A model generated the notes under the pieces. That model was given only the letters and a program-made list of their open reading frames with translations. It was not told the DNA's origin and did no database searches. This document shows positions 21,152 to 31,353 of a stretch of 64,000 nucleotides of DNA, one piece after another (position 1 is the stretch's first letter; every line of letters begins with the position of its first letter). The position numbers and the translations under genes were made by a program. The stretch spans positions 616,420 through 680,419 of the forward strand of contig LSRX01000073.1 of the NCBI GenBank assembly GCA_001939145.1. Reading direction: 5' to 3'. This DNA is from Symbiodinium microadriaticum (Eukaryota > Sar > Dinophyceae > Suessiales > Symbiodiniaceae).

Positions 21152-21246
21152 TACCTACCCACAGGGTCCTGGGCACTGTTATGGGGATGCTTCCCCCAAA
21201 TCATAATCGTAAGTCCTAATATAGAAAGCCTACATTCTACCATATA
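21152..21246. repeat. Dispersed repeat, family L
   Basis: GGGTCCTGGGCACTGTTATG..CATTCTAC recurs at 38228-38312, 42870-42957, 47600-47700, 50410-50495, 57320-57392 and 59494-59578, without clear terminal inverted repeats. Confidence 0.6.
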
Positions 21247-21489
21247 GGTACCCATAGGCCACTAAGTAGTTCCTTTTTGTGGTTTATGTTTAGAATCCTG
21301 TAAGATAATCCCAAAAAGGATCTACTTAGGGGCCTATAGGTACTTACGACCCGTTGGGCTAGCAGCTGATTTGTAGATCTGTGGCACCATTCGAACGGAA
21401 GACCCATCAGACGACGCCACGTATGTCGTGCACTTTCCTTTGTCAGTGGCTGACTCAACAAAGACGGAGGTGAAAGATGCTCTATGATG
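21230..21489 (-). CDS. Two-exon gene end spliced at element E3, unknown product
   Basis: Minus-strand exon 21489-21348 follows a TCGGTAG acceptor and ends GGTC|GTAAGTACC, a consensus donor that lies at the edge of element E3. The acceptor ACTACTTAG is in the other terminal repeat of E3, and exon 21261-21230 ends in TAG. The 86-bp intron is phase 1. The first exon is serine and threonine rich (..TYVASSDGSSVRMVPQIY..). The 5' end is missing. The opposite and +1 frames are also open here, but only this frame meets good splice sites on both sides. Confidence 0.52.
21249..21342. mobile_element. Family E element (E3), candidate intron
   Basis: TACCCATAGGCCACTAAGTA on the left is the inverse of TACTTAGGGGCCTATAGGTA on the right. 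Confidence 0.88.
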
Positions 21490-21909
21490 CTACCGAACAA
21501 GGATAATCATCACACCGCCAGAATGCGCTGAAAGGAACAACGAGAGTATATGCGCTTCGACTGCAGCGTCCTCGGCAGTAAAAGGCCCTGGCAGGCAGTC
21601 TTGGTTTTGATACATGCATCTGAAGTTGAAGCATTTGGGTTTATGAAGTGGGGATTCGAAGCGCTGTCGTTGAGTGCAGTCGGAAAGCGCGTCAGTATGT
21701 CAACGCTCTAGGACTTTATCAAACTGGAAACCCAAGGCCGTAAACGCAAACCCTCTTCGGGGCCCTCAAATGTGAGCCTATCCTGTGGCTACAAAGTGCT
21801 GTACAACTTAAGGCTCTATGACTTTTAGATTCTATAGAGGGGTTTTACAAAATGGTACAGGGAATGGCGGCAGTAGTGATTGTATCTTACTGTTTTGGGG
21901 AGCATTCGA

Positions 21910-21995
21910 CAAAACCCTAAACCCAAAACCCTAAAACCCCTAAACCCCAAACCCTAACCCCCAAACCCCTAAACCCAAACCCTAAACCCTAGACA
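21910..21995 (-). repeat. Telomere-like block
   Basis: CCCTAAA and CCCCAAACC units. A similar block lies at 21029-21090. Confidence 0.85.
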
Positions 21996-22116
21996 CCTTT
22001 TTGGAATTAGGGGCCCTCGTCTTCCACCCGTTCCATCGCCGCAACCTAACCCTAAGGGTTCAGGTGCCCCATGTTAATGCACTTCCGCCTTATAGGTACG
22101 ATAAGGCCAACGTATA

Positions 22117-22217
22117 TGGGAATTTTGTCTAATTGAGGTCCTTGTTTTGGTCCCCAATACAGTATGGCACCCTTATAAAAGGACCCTAAAAAGGGACCCT
22201 AATTTAGAGAACTACCC
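22117..22217. mobile_element. Family A element (A6)
   Basis: The left end is worn (TGGGAATTTTGTCTAATTGA) and the right end is perfect. Confidence 0.82.
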
Positions 22218-22325
22218 GGTATGCTATATGAGTATATGGATCTTTTGGCATGCAACGATGTGTTCCACTGGCTTGGGATTTTCGGGCTTGTGTGTCCAAC
22301 TTGGACCGAGCTTCACTTGAGTTTA

Positions 22326-22429
22326 GGTGGGCCCGCTATAGCCGCCTTAACGCTTAGAGTGAGGGTTTAGGGTTCAAGGTGGGCCCGCTATAGCCGCCTT
22401 AACGCTTAGAGTGAGGGTTTAGGGTTCAG
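22326..22429 (+). repeat. 52-bp tandem duplication including telomere-like words
   Basis: GGTGGGCCCGCTATAGCCGC..GGGTTTAGGGTTCA occurs twice at a 52-base period, followed by a TTTAGGG array to 22540. Confidence 0.9.
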
Positions 22430-22613
22430 AGTTTTAAGGTTTAGGGTTTGAGGGTTTAGGGTTTAAGGTTTAGGGTTGGGGTTTAGGGTCTAGGGGTTTA
22501 GATTTAGGGTTCAGGGTTTGGGGTTTAGGGTTTTGGGGGTCGTTATTATCCTACCATTCATATACAGGACCTCAAGGAATCCTGATGGGAAACAGCTCGT
22601 TCCGTACCCTAAA

Positions 22614-22892
22614 AGAGGTGCCCCAGCCCTCCAGCAGCATCCCGGAAACGAAGCGTGAACCACGCTGAGCCCACGATTCTCGCCGTCCCCGCGCCCCCTC
22701 AAACTCAAGACGAAGCACCCAATACGGTTGATGATATAAATCCTGCATTACCCACAATAAGGAATATACCATAATTCCCCCTACTTTAGGGTCCTTAAGG
22801 TAATGCAGGATTGGTATCATCAACAGTATTTCGGCATCTTTAGAAAGTCCCGCATATATGAAGGGCTCTACAAAGGTGCTACAGCTGGTTAG
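22614..22892 (+). CDS. Two-exon gene end spliced at element B4, unknown product
   Basis: The first exon (start uncertain, 22614-22627) is proline rich (..LAVPAPPQTQDEAPNT) and ends ACG|GTTGATG at 22726. The intron 22727-22826 is element B4 from its GT to its CAACAG. The second exon reads YFGIFRKSRIYEGLYK.. and ends in TAG at 22890-22892. The junction is phase 0. Other frames are open over the first exon, including one on the minus strand, so the second exon and the intron are better supported than the first exon. Confidence 0.45.
22723..22828. mobile_element. Family B element (B4), candidate intron
   Basis: TACGGTTGATGATATAAATC to TTGGTATCATCAACAGTA, complete. Confidence 0.88.
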
Positions 22893-22923
22893 TATGGAGC
22901 TTGTTGGGCTTGCCTTGCTAAGT

Positions 22924-22981
22924 GTCTAAACTGTCCAATTAGGGTTTAGGGTTTAGGGTTTAGGCGTCTAAACTGTCCAAT
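22924..22981 (+). repeat. Telomere-like block between perfect 16-bp direct repeats
   Basis: GTCTAAACTGTCCAAT occurs at 22924-22939 and 22966-22981. The 26 bases between are TTTAGGG units in register. Confidence 0.95.
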
Positions 22982-23099
22982 ACCAGGGTGATTGGGTCTT
23001 GGATAGTCATGTAGATTCGTATCTAAGGGCAGTGCATGATGATCAGTTACTTGGACCCTAGGCCCTAAGCCTCAAACAGCTGAAGATGCATGTCAATGA

Positions 23100-23245
23100 G
23101 GCAATGTCTCCTAAACTCTAAACTCTAAACGCCTACTACACTTAAACCCAACGCCCTTAACCCCTAAAGCGTAAACCCTCTAAACCCCCAAAACCCAAAA
23201 CCCCTAGACCCTAGACCCTAAACCCCCTAAGCCCCTAAACAGCCA
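23100..23245 (-). repeat. Telomere-like words, CCCTAAA orientation
   Basis: Degenerate units, followed after about 100 bases by the large opposite array at 23341-23590. Confidence 0.75.
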
Positions 23246-23340
23246 AAGCGAAAACCCAGGCCCCAGTCCAGGAGCTGAAATGCTAAACCCAGAACCCCAC
23301 TTCGAACTGCCCCTAAGGGTCCCAAGGACCCAAGAGTCAG

Positions 23341-23590
23341 GTATTGGGGTTTAGGGTTTAGGGGCTAGGGTTTAGGGGTTTAGGGGTTTAAGGGTTTAGG
23401 GGTTTAGGGGTTTTGGGGTTTAGGGGTTTAGGGGTTTAGGGGTTTAGGGGTTTAGGGGTTTAGGGGTTTAGGGGTTTAGGGGTTTAGGGGTTTAAGGGTT
23501 TAGGGGTTTAGGGGTTTTGGGGTTTAGGGGTTTAGGGGTTTAGGGTTTAGGGGTTTAGGGGTTAGGGTTTTTTGGTCAGGGTTTAGGGTA
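23341..23590 (+). repeat. Largest telomere-like array, mainly TTTAGGGG units
   Basis: Over twenty 8-base GGGTTTAG units, an expansion of the variant unit rather than the canonical 7-mer. Between 23591 and 24190 I see telomere-like words and a family H half copy at 24028-24075. Confidence 0.95.
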
Positions 23591-24389
23591 TTTGGGAGAG
23601 TAGATGATTAATAAGTTAGGTACCTCGGGAAAGGGTAGGTTCCTTTTGAACCATACTGCAGATTTTGTTAGAGGGACCGTACTGCTTACCTCCTATTATG
23701 ACTACGCCAGAATGTTGAAGGACGCTGCAAAAGAAGTAGGCTTTGGTGGTTTGAACTAGATTCCAGACCGGAACCCCTGAGGCAGACATCAAGGGCCGGG
23801 TTCCTCACCTCCAAGCCCTAAAGCCCAAACTCTAAAGTCCCCTAACTAAACACCTAAACATACCTAGACCCCTAATTTGGGGCTTAGGGTGCAGGGCTTA
23901 AAGCCCTAACCCCAGAATCCCTAAACCCTGTTCCGAGAACCGGGCTCATAGTCGAGGACTTCAGCGGAGCCGCCCTGGCAGCTGACTTACTGCCAGAGGC
24001 CTCTGATTTAACCCAAACCCGAAGGGCTCAAGTTACTTAATAATCAGATACTCTCTGCCTGCGGTCATAACATGACCCCCATAATATTCTAGGGCTTTGG
24101 CTTTAGGGTTTAGGGCCTCGAGTTGAGGGTTTGCTAGAATCAAAACCGACTTAGCTCTCCCCCCGATTACCCAAAGCTGAGCTCAGGAAAGTCCGTGAAA
24201 CCTTGTGGCCTGCGCACTTCGTCAGTCCCGCGCAGAATTGTCACATGTCTTACTTCCCGTAGCAACACAGCCAAAACCCTCAACCCTAAAGGCAACAGCC
24301 ATGGTGTCGTAGACAGACCTGCGCAAAGCCCGACACCTCTTTCCAAAAAAAGCTATCATAAGCCGAGAAAAGGCCCCAGCCCCCCCAAA

Positions 24390-24502
24390 ACTGGATTCTC
24401 GCTAAGGGATGTAGTTTAAGTTACCATAATAAGGAAACCATATTATTTACTATAGATCCCTATTATGGCAACTTAAACTAAATTCCTTAACAAGAACCCA
24501 GT
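24390..24502. mobile_element. Family C element (C3)
   Basis: ACTGGATTCTCGCTAAGGGA on the left; the right end CCTTAACAAGAACCCAGT is perfect. Open frames abut it on both strands, so a spliced gene is possible, but I could not choose the strand. Confidence 0.85.
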
Positions 24503-24694
24503 AAACCTTAAACCCCCAACCCAAAGCCCCAGATGAGAACTCCGAACACCTGCTGCCGATCTCCGGCCAAACCTTTCTAACCTCAAGGGCCTAAAGCCTG
24601 CAAAAAGCCTAAAATGAAAGCTGAAAACACGGGGGTATTCGGGTGCTTTGGGGCTTAGGATTTGGGGATTCGGAAAAAAAAACCTGGGGGGGGT

Positions 24695-24818
24695 TCTGGG
24701 TTCTTGTTAAGGGATTGTATTTGCGTTACCATAATGGGGCTCTATAGTAAATAATATGGCTACTTTATTGTGGTAACTTAGTGGTAACTTAAATTAAATC
24801 CCATAACAAGAACCCAGT
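24695..24818. mobile_element. Family C element (C4)
   Basis: TCTGGGTTCTTGTTAAGGGA on the left, CATAACAAGAACCCAGT on the right, with a small internal duplication (AACTTAGTGGTAACTTA). Confidence 0.88.
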
Positions 24819-24882
24819 TTTGGGGTTCAGGGTTGTTTTCAGACATATCTTGGCCCCCGCACACAGGCGACATCTTGGCTGG

Positions 24883-24883
24883 N
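24883..24883. other. Ambiguous base N
   Basis: Single undetermined base in the assembly. The stretch 24819-25780 otherwise holds telomere-like blocks at 25313-25372 and 25470-25530 and no supported gene. Confidence 0.99.
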
Positions 24884-25785
24884 GTTCGAGCCTTGGGTTA
24901 CTAGTCTGAGCTCTACAGTGCTGCAAATCCTGTCATGTAGCACCAGTCCTGCGGTGCTCTTAGTGCTCTTGATTGTTCTTGTGTCCAATGCTCTCGTTGC
25001 TTTTGCTAACTAGGTGCGCTCATTACAGGTCTCGTCGCTCTTGCTGCAGGAGGCACGGGGAGAGCTGAGGACGGATGTCTGGGATGCAGAGTCCATGGGA
25101 TCTTGAAGATCGCGGCATGAGATCTGGAGAGGCGCAGAAATTTCGGTTTGGGGTAAACCCTCAAACCTGAGCCCTCAAGGCTGTAGGCTTGAATTGCACA
25201 CAGACACCGCGAGTTGTAGCCTAAAGCACCCGCTGATGGACTCCCAGGTAGTGGGGATGCCATCTTGCAAACTCCAAAAATGGCCAGTGAGAGAAAGAAG
25301 CACCGAAAACCGTAAACCCTAAACCCTCCCTAAACCCTAAACCCCCTCAGAAAGCCTAAACCCTAAACCCTACCAGGAATTGGAGGTTGAGGTGCTGTTC
25401 GGGGCTCATAGAAGAGGCCCAAAGGCTTCCAGGTCTTCCCATGCTCTCAACCGCAATTTCAAACCGGTTAAGGTTTAGGGTTTAGGGTTTAGGGTTTAGG
25501 GGTTTAGGGGTTTAGGGGTTTAGGGTTTAGGATAGTAAGGCTCGGGATAGAATACAGCTCTTGTTTACACAGCCTTCTGTCAAGCAGTGCTAGTTTCCAA
25601 TTCCCAATTATGCCGGCTACTGGCTACTGGGCACATCCCTGATGTCCAGGCTTCAGAAAATGTACAGTGCTTCCCCAAACAAAAACGCAGGAACACCGTA
25701 ATCGTGGATCTTCGATCCCATGGAAACCGTCTCGCCCATCCAGATACCAAACTAAGTGCACTACAAAAGAAGTCCCTGCAGACGC

Positions 25786-25910
25786 CTAAACCCTAAACCC
25801 TAAACTAAACCCTAAACCCTAAACTTGGCCCTAAACCCTAAACCCTAAACTTGGCCCTAAACCCTAAACCCTAAACTTGGCCCTAAACCCTAAACCCCTA
25901 AACCCTACGC
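25786..25910 (-). repeat. Telomere-like higher-order array, candidate intron
   Basis: Three 26-base units of CCCTAAA triplets separated by TTGG (TTGG at 25825, 25851, 25877). On the minus strand it lies between an open exon ending near 25908 and a CTGCAG acceptor at about 25785, so it could be a whole intron. Confidence 0.88.
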
Positions 25911-26319
25911 CCCAAGGCCGGTGCACTGGACAGGCCGACTCCCGAGCGCAGGGCGTGTTGGTGTTGTAGGTGGTAGTTGTGGTCGAAGTGGAAGTGGCAG
26001 ACTTGGAAAGCTTCATACTTGGAGGCCCGGGGCGGACTTAGGAAGTCGGTTATAAGTAAGGGGCTAATCGGGGTAACTCCATTTAAGGTACTTATAACTC
26101 TACGTAAAACCAAACCCTAAACCCGAAACCCTAAGTTCCCTGGGGAAACTGTTGCAGGCGGCCAGAGGGTTCCACTAGCCGCAGCCTTAGTTAGAGAACT
26201 ACCCAAACAATCCCATACTAAACCCTAAACCCCTAAACCCTAAACCTTGAAACCTAACAAGGGATCCTAATTTAGAGAACTACCCACAGGAGCTCAGGGC
26301 GGGTTGAAGGTTCGAGGGT
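25898..26319 (-). CDS. Three-exon gene segment, unknown product; introns are elements A7 and D4
   Basis: Minus-strand exons are 26319-26284, 26185-26130 and 26036 to about 25908. The first intron is element A7 (TGG|GTAGTTC to CTAACTAAG), the second is element D4 whose donor side has been replaced by telomere-like sequence (GG|GTTTCGGG) while the acceptor CCTAAG is still its terminal repeat. Phases 0 and 2 agree. The third exon is histidine rich (..VCHFHFDHNYHLQHQHALR..). Downstream, a telomere-like array separates it from another long open frame (25782 to about 25580) that may continue the gene through a GC donor. Ends and product are unknown. Confidence 0.48.
26016..26145. mobile_element. 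Family D element (D4) with an internal telomere-like block
   Basis: TACTTGGAGGCCCGGGGCGG on the left. The right arm is split: CTACGTAAAACC, then CCCTAAACCCGAAACC, then CTAAGTTCCCTGGG. Confidence 0.78.
26187..26290. mobile_element. Family A element (A7), candidate intron
   Basis: AGTTAGAGAACTACCC at the left and TTTAGAGAACTACCC at the right are in the same orientation, with CCCTAAA units between, so it is a rearranged copy. Confidence 0.7.
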
Positions 26320-26469
26320 CTAGGCTGCAGTAGCTCGGAGCAGTGCGGACGGATGGTTTAGGGTTAAGGGCCAGGTTTAGGGCTTGGGTGCACTTGACTG
26401 CACTTGCCCCTTGTCTAGAGTCTGTGGGAAAGCTTCTTTGATTGCTTCGTCTGAAGTGCTTGATATCAG

Positions 26470-26717
26470 GCTGCCTTGGGATTGCAGCAGCTTGAGAGTG
26501 CCCTAGACTCTCAACTGTGGTAAGATGCCCCAGGAAGTTTAGTTCCTTTTATGGCTTTTATTTAGAATCCTGTAAGGCAATGCCAAAAAAGGAACTACTT
26601 AGGGGCCTATGGGTAGTGCATGCTGCTGACAAAACTCGAGGAGGGAGTGGTTGTCATGTGACATTGGGCCTGGCGATGTGGAAGACAAAAGAGGTGGCCT
26701 TCGAGGTTTCTTTTTAG
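26470..26717 (+). CDS. Two-exon gene end spliced at element E4, unknown product
   Basis: Exon 26470-26519 follows GATATCAG and ends CTGTG|GTAAGATG. The 83-bp intron 26520-26602 is element E4, ending ACTACTTAG. Exon 26603-26717 ends in TAG (or is cut earlier at TTCGAG|GTTTCT). The junction is phase 2 and both sides read as ordinary protein (..LQQLESALDSQL then WGLWVVHAADKTRG..). The 5' end was not found. No family was recognised. Confidence 0.52.
26521..26615. mobile_element. Family E element (E4), candidate intron
   Basis: The right end AACTACTTAGGGGCCTATGG is perfect; the left end is diverged. The interval 26720-27470 beyond it contains open frames (for example 26807-27013, +) but nothing I can support. 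Confidence 0.8.
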
Positions 26718-27479
26718 GGTTTATAGGGTTTAGGGTTCGGGGTTTAGGGGCACATCCTTCCATCTTCACTATCCCTGCACGAGCATTTCAATAAGATCCC
26801 GATGCCATGTGCAGAAACCTGCTTCTCCGGTCTGAGCCAAAGAGCGGTGGTGCTTGGTGCCGTGGCGGTGCGGCGTGTAGTTGGGATGATCTTGAAGGTC
26901 CTGCGAGATCTGACTACTCTCGTCAAGATCTAACTTCGGCTTCTGAGGGTTTATCTAAGCTCTGCTTGGGCCTTAATATGCGCATCCCTACGTTCATAGC
27001 CATACAAGTTTAATGTACTGTACAGCCCTTAAACAGCCCGGGGTCTGGTTTCCTTACATACGGATACTTCTCAAGCTCATGCAGGCAGCAGGAGACTTTC
27101 ATGTCGTCTGCGGCCGTCCTCCACGTGTGCATGGTGCTGGTGGTTGTCGCCTGGGACACATGCTTGCGGGTGTGGGGTGCAGACGTAGTAAGTAGTAGAA
27201 GTTATAAATAGTGAAGGGGGCTGTGGGAGCGGTAGTAGTACTACGACGTACGGCGCCGAGTCGTGACAGGCATTGTATTTCTGGGGAACAGGTCTTGGTT
27301 CAGAGTAAGGTTGGAGGTTCAGGATAGAAGGACAAGCCTAACCATCAGACCATGTTGATAGATCTCTGTCTTTCAACCGAAGTTCCCTTGTCGAGACATG
27401 GTCCAAGCGGTTGCTACAGCGAGGAAAAGCCTAAAGTCAAAAAGCAAAGGCCTTATAACCTCAACTCGTAGACCCCATA

Positions 27480-27775
27480 AAGCCTAAACCCCTAAAGCCT
27501 CAACCCCTCAACCCTAAACTTTAAACCCTACTAAACCCCTCAAGCCTAAGCCCCTGAACCCTAAACCCTATTCAACCCTGAACCTACTTGACCCTAGCAA
27601 ACTCTGAAGCTTCAAGCAATCCCGTCATTTGCTGCCATCCCTGAGGTGAACCACGGAAATCTCAAGGATTAGGGTTTAGGGTTTTAGGGTTTTGGGGGTT
27701 TAGGGTCTAGGGTGATAATGGCTCTAAGGTTTAGGGTCTTAGGGTTTTGGGGTTTAGGGTCTAGAGTGATAATGG
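27480..27775. repeat. Telomere-like words in both orientations
   Basis: CCCTAAA-like at 27480-27600, TTTAGGG-like at 27665-27770. The latter includes two copies of GGTTTAGGGTCTAG..GTGATAATGGCT. Confidence 0.75.
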
Positions 27776-27832
27776 CTATACAGTTCTACATACTTGAAGA
27801 AATAAGCAACTGTAATCATGGAAATCTATAAC

Positions 27833-27941
27833 CCCTAAGGGTCCATGTGCTCATATAGTGTATACATTGGCCTTAAAGTAGTCCCTATATAGGTACATTG
27901 GGGCCAAAGTATAGACTATATGAGCACATGGACCCTTAGGG
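27833..27941. mobile_element. Palindromic element, family K, nearly perfect
   Basis: CCCTAAGGGTCCATGTGCTC on the left is the exact inverse of GAGCACATGGACCCTTAGGG on the right, and the inner arms also pair. Confidence 0.92.
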
Positions 27942-28411
27942 AACAATGCTTCCTCAGTCCAATGACCCTTTCTGTCCTTGAAAACCGGAAGAGGGTTCGG
28001 GTAGCTTATACTGTACCTGTATGCACTCGTAATAAGGAAACCAAAGAAATTGTATTGCGAAACCCTAATCTAAACCCTAAACCCTAAGCTCACGAAACCA
28101 AAGCCATCTTCGAACTGGCCTGGATGGCCCAGTCTGCTGACGCTTTGCCTGCAAAGCTCTAGTCCAGGTTGTTGCTTTATTATAGCTTTTGCATTTAAGC
28201 CCTAAACCGAAACCTGTAGTGGAATTACGGCGCTTCGGTAGAATGGGGCATGCAGTGTGTTGGTGCTATTTCGAGCCTTAAGACGGAGATTGCCAGCACC
28301 CTGTGAAGAGTTCCAAAAAGATACGGATTCCCCGGCTTCGTGTCAAAAACATGAAGGCCTGCCTCACCATTTCCCGTGGCTCAAAGCCAGAGCCCCAATG
28401 TTTTGGTCTAG

Positions 28412-28672
28412 GGCTACCCCCTGAATCCGTCAAGAGACTCACACCGATTCAGGGACTTGTCAAAACTAACTGCAAACGACCCCTTGGCCGAAAGTCCAGA
28501 AAGGGGACTTCGGGAATATCCGCCCCACACGCCCAACAAGAGTAAACAGCTCAACTACAACAGAGCTCCTCCATGCGGCATCTTTGCAGAAGAACTGTTG
28601 GAGCCTCTGAAACGCCTGCACACCAAAACTAAGGGCCTCGAGTCAGTAATACATAACAGGAGAAAAAAATAA
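28412..28672 (+). CDS. Candidate 3' exon, unknown product, strongly charged
   Basis: An 86-codon open frame follows TTTTGGTCTAG and ends in TAA at 28670-28672. It is rich in lysine, glutamate and arginine (..GIFAEELLEPLKRLHTK..), ends in RRKK, and contains no telomere-like or element sequence. A second frame is open in 28303-28545. Upstream exons were not identified. Ten bases after the stop, element D5 begins. Confidence 0.45.
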   Translation, partial: GYPLNPSRDSHRFRDLSKLTANDPLAESPERGLREYPPHTPNKSKQLNYNRAPPCGIFAEELLEPLKRLHTKTKGLESVIHNRRKK

Positions 28673-28681
28673 CCCAGGCCC

Positions 28682-28796
28682 TACTTAGAGGCTCTTGGGA
28701 CTTAGTAAGTCGATCATACGCAGGGTTACAATTTTAGTATCTCCATTTAGTGTACTGAGCACTCTACTATATTACTAAGTCCCCTGGGCCTCTACT
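28682..28796. mobile_element. Family D element (D5)
   Basis: TACTTAGAGGCTCTTGGGAC and TACTAAGTCCCCTGGGCCTC are inverted. Open frames abut both ends on both strands; on the minus strand an alanine-rich frame (28820-28885) ends at this element. Confidence 0.85.
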
Positions 28797-28999
28797 ACGA
28801 AAGCCTCGCAACACACGATCATTCCTGCGCGCGGCCTGCGGCTAAAGCCTTGGCTGCTGCATTGCGTGTGGCGGCCTGCAGGGGGCTGGCTATGGGTTGG
28901 ATAGCTACGCTTCGTGGGTAATTAAAACATATGTATTGTGTAATTACATGTGTCTGTCCATCCGTCTGTCTGTGCATGCATGTGTGCACATTTGCATGT

Positions 29000-30187
29000 A
29001 TATGTATGCACGCATGTAACAATGTACGCGATTGTCATTTAGCGGAGTATATGACTAGCAACGGCCATGCAAAGATGCTGCTGTCCGTATGTTTTGATTA
29101 TGAAGCTCATTCAGTGATCTCCACTTGCTGTCTGTATGGTAAGCCACAGCCCATATACATATCATATGTGGTTACACCCCAAAACTTAAACCCAAACCGC
29201 GAAGCCCTGAACTTCAAACGGTGGAAGTCTCATTTCGCCTGAAGTTTTGCGCCTAGCTCTGCGAGCATTTCTGGTCTCGATTCGGTTTGGGAAACGCTGA
29301 ACCCTAAACCCTGAACCCCAACTCTACGTCACTCCTACCGGTTGTGAGTTTTACTTGAGCTTTTCAAGTCACAAAGTACGGGCTGCCTGCGCCGCCTCTA
29401 ACTGTGACCCAAATCCCAATCCTATATTAAGCAACAAAACCCGCTAAATCCCTACCAAACGGCCCTCAACCCTAAACCCTCAACGCTATAAATCCCAACC
29501 CCTATAAAGCCCTAAACCCTAAATCCCCCTCTTCAGAGCTCTAAAGGCGCCGCCTCAAGAGCCTTGAGATCCACGTGCTGCGAAGTGGACGGAACTGAGG
29601 AGTCGTGGGAGCCTCGGCGCCAGGGATTAGGGCTTTGGTTCAGGGTCCTTGCCCTTCGGGTCCTTTTGGGGTTTAGGGTTTGGGGTTTAGGGTCCTTTAA
29701 GAGCTTCGCAAGGGTTTCTTGAAGAGCTCCCTAAAGGACTCTTTTGAGGCTGGGGGTTCTTGTCCTTAAGGGGTTCTGCTAGGTTTCTATAAGGGTTCTA
29801 CAGGTTCCTAGGATCCTCGCCCTTTGGGTGCTATCTACCTACTACGGGTTCCTTTAGGGGTTTAGGGTTTCATTATAAGGGACCTTAAGGGTTCCTAAGT
29901 ACCTATATAGTAGAATGTGGGGCTACATGCATGATAGGATTCTGGTGTTTAGGGCTTTGAGGGTTGAGGGTTTAGGGTTTACGGTTATGGCTTCGGGTTT
30001 ATGGGTTCCTCCAGCCACCGCAGATCTTGACATCGCGCGCATCTCTTTTGTAGTCAAGCCTTGCTCGTTTTTTCTAAGCCCTAACTGGTCCCAAGCCGGC
30101 CATCGATGTCCCCAAGTACTGCCACTCGTCAGACCTCCGACCCTGGCTGCTGCACACCATCAAAAGCCACTCTGGCAAGTAATCTTG
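29000..30187. other. Region without a supported gene
   Basis: Telomere-like words at 29290-29320, 29460-29525 and 29930-29980, and many GGGTTCCT-type words at 29640-29910 related to the arms of the palindrome at 30188-30266. Confidence 0.5.
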
Positions 30188-30266
30188 CCCTAACCTCCCA
30201 GGTACCTACTATATAGGGTACTAGGGGCTCTAGTACCCTATATAGTAGGTACCTGGGAGGTTAGGG
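30188..30266. repeat. Perfect palindrome, 37-bp arms, 5-base loop
   Basis: CCCTAACCTCCCAGGTACCT.. is followed after GGGCT by its exact reverse complement. No mismatch in 37 base pairs. Confidence 0.97.
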
Positions 30267-30575
30267 TAACTTAACAGAGCTTACCGGAATCTGGTTTATG
30301 GGTTTATGGGTGTAGGATTTTGGGGTTTAGGGTATATGGATGCTTGTGGATCCTTGGGAATTTCTGTGACCTTTGTTTTATAAAGGGGTTTGTCAATTTT
30401 AGAAGTATATATATGGACTAGAAATCAGAAATCTGATCCGGCAATACATCCTGAGTGGATCTCGAGATTAGGGCTTCAACTTTCAACCCTAAACCCATAA
30501 ACCTTAAACCTTTAGACCCTAGCCTGGACCCTAAACCCTAAACCCATAAGCCCCTAGACCCTAAACCCCAAAACC

Positions 30576-30974
30576 CTAATTGGTTGAAAGAGGTTTAGAG
30601 TCATAAATCCAAAACTCTGTGCACCTTGAGCTCTGGCTTCTGCCCTCGGCCTTCGTTAGAGGTCCAGGGGACATAGTGGGTTGTAATTGGGTAACTCCAT
30701 TTACGGTACTGTTACTCGACTTATAACCTCGGTAGTCTGCCATTGGCGGATGCTGGTCGTGACACCCTGTTGCGTTGAAGGCTCGACGATCAACGTGATG
30801 TAGGTCCGGACGGTCTGGTTTGCCACCGCCTTCCAGCAGGCTGGGCTGTCCTCTGGCAAGCTCGTTGGCTTCGCGTGCAGCTGCTTCAGCTCCTTCTCCG
30901 TTGCGTTCTCCTCCTCCGCTTCCTCTGCAGCCTTCTGCTTGTTGAGCTTAACGGCCTTTGCCTCCAAGAAGGCC
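30576..30974 (-). CDS. Two-exon gene end, unknown product, coiled-coil-like N-terminal part
   Basis: Minus-strand exon 30974-30728 follows CTTGCAG and ends GAG|GTTATAAG. Exon 30650-30576 follows CGAAG and ends in TAG at 30576-30578. The 77-bp intron is element D6, which has lost its outer left arm, so the inner GTTATAAG serves as donor. The junction is phase 0. The first exon begins with a charged helix (..KAAEEAEEENATEKELKQL..) and continues as mixed sequence with two tryptophans. Upstream, 31000-31075 is also open and ends ..KDLYKQIIQTQ, probably an earlier exon, though I could not match its phase. No family was recognised. This is one of the clearest coding segments in the window. Confidence 0.55.
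30655..30728. mobile_element. Family D element (D6), truncated, candidate intron
   Basis: GTTAGAGGTCCAGGGGACAT on the left and CGACTTATAACC on the right; the outer right arm is missing. Confidence 0.75.
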
Positions 30975-31139
30975 CTGCAAGGCCGACTTACAAACCTAAA
31001 CCCTGCCTGGGCCCTGGGAAACCTGCGTTTGTATGATTTGCTTATACAGGTCCTTGGACTGGTAGGCTATTTCGGGTTCAGGTAAACCTTGGACCCCTAT
31101 AAGACTATAAGATCGATAGACCCTACGCACAGACCCTGA

Positions 31140-31260
31140 AGCCCGAACCGCAGACCCAAAACCCAAAACCCCTAAACCCTTAAAGCCCTAGAACCCTAAA
31201 CCCCCAAACCCTTAAAACCGTTAAAACCCTTAAAGCCCTTAAAGCCCTAAAACCCTAAAC
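31140..31260 (-). repeat. Telomere-like block
   Basis: CCCTAAA and CCCTTAAAG variants just before the assembly gap. Confidence 0.75.
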
Positions 31261-31353
31261 AGCACCCCCGAAGAGGCCCTAGAGCCTTCACCAAAACCCG
31301 AAACCCTGAGCCCGATCCTTCTGTCTAAGGCTTAGGATTTCGGGTTTGGGGTT

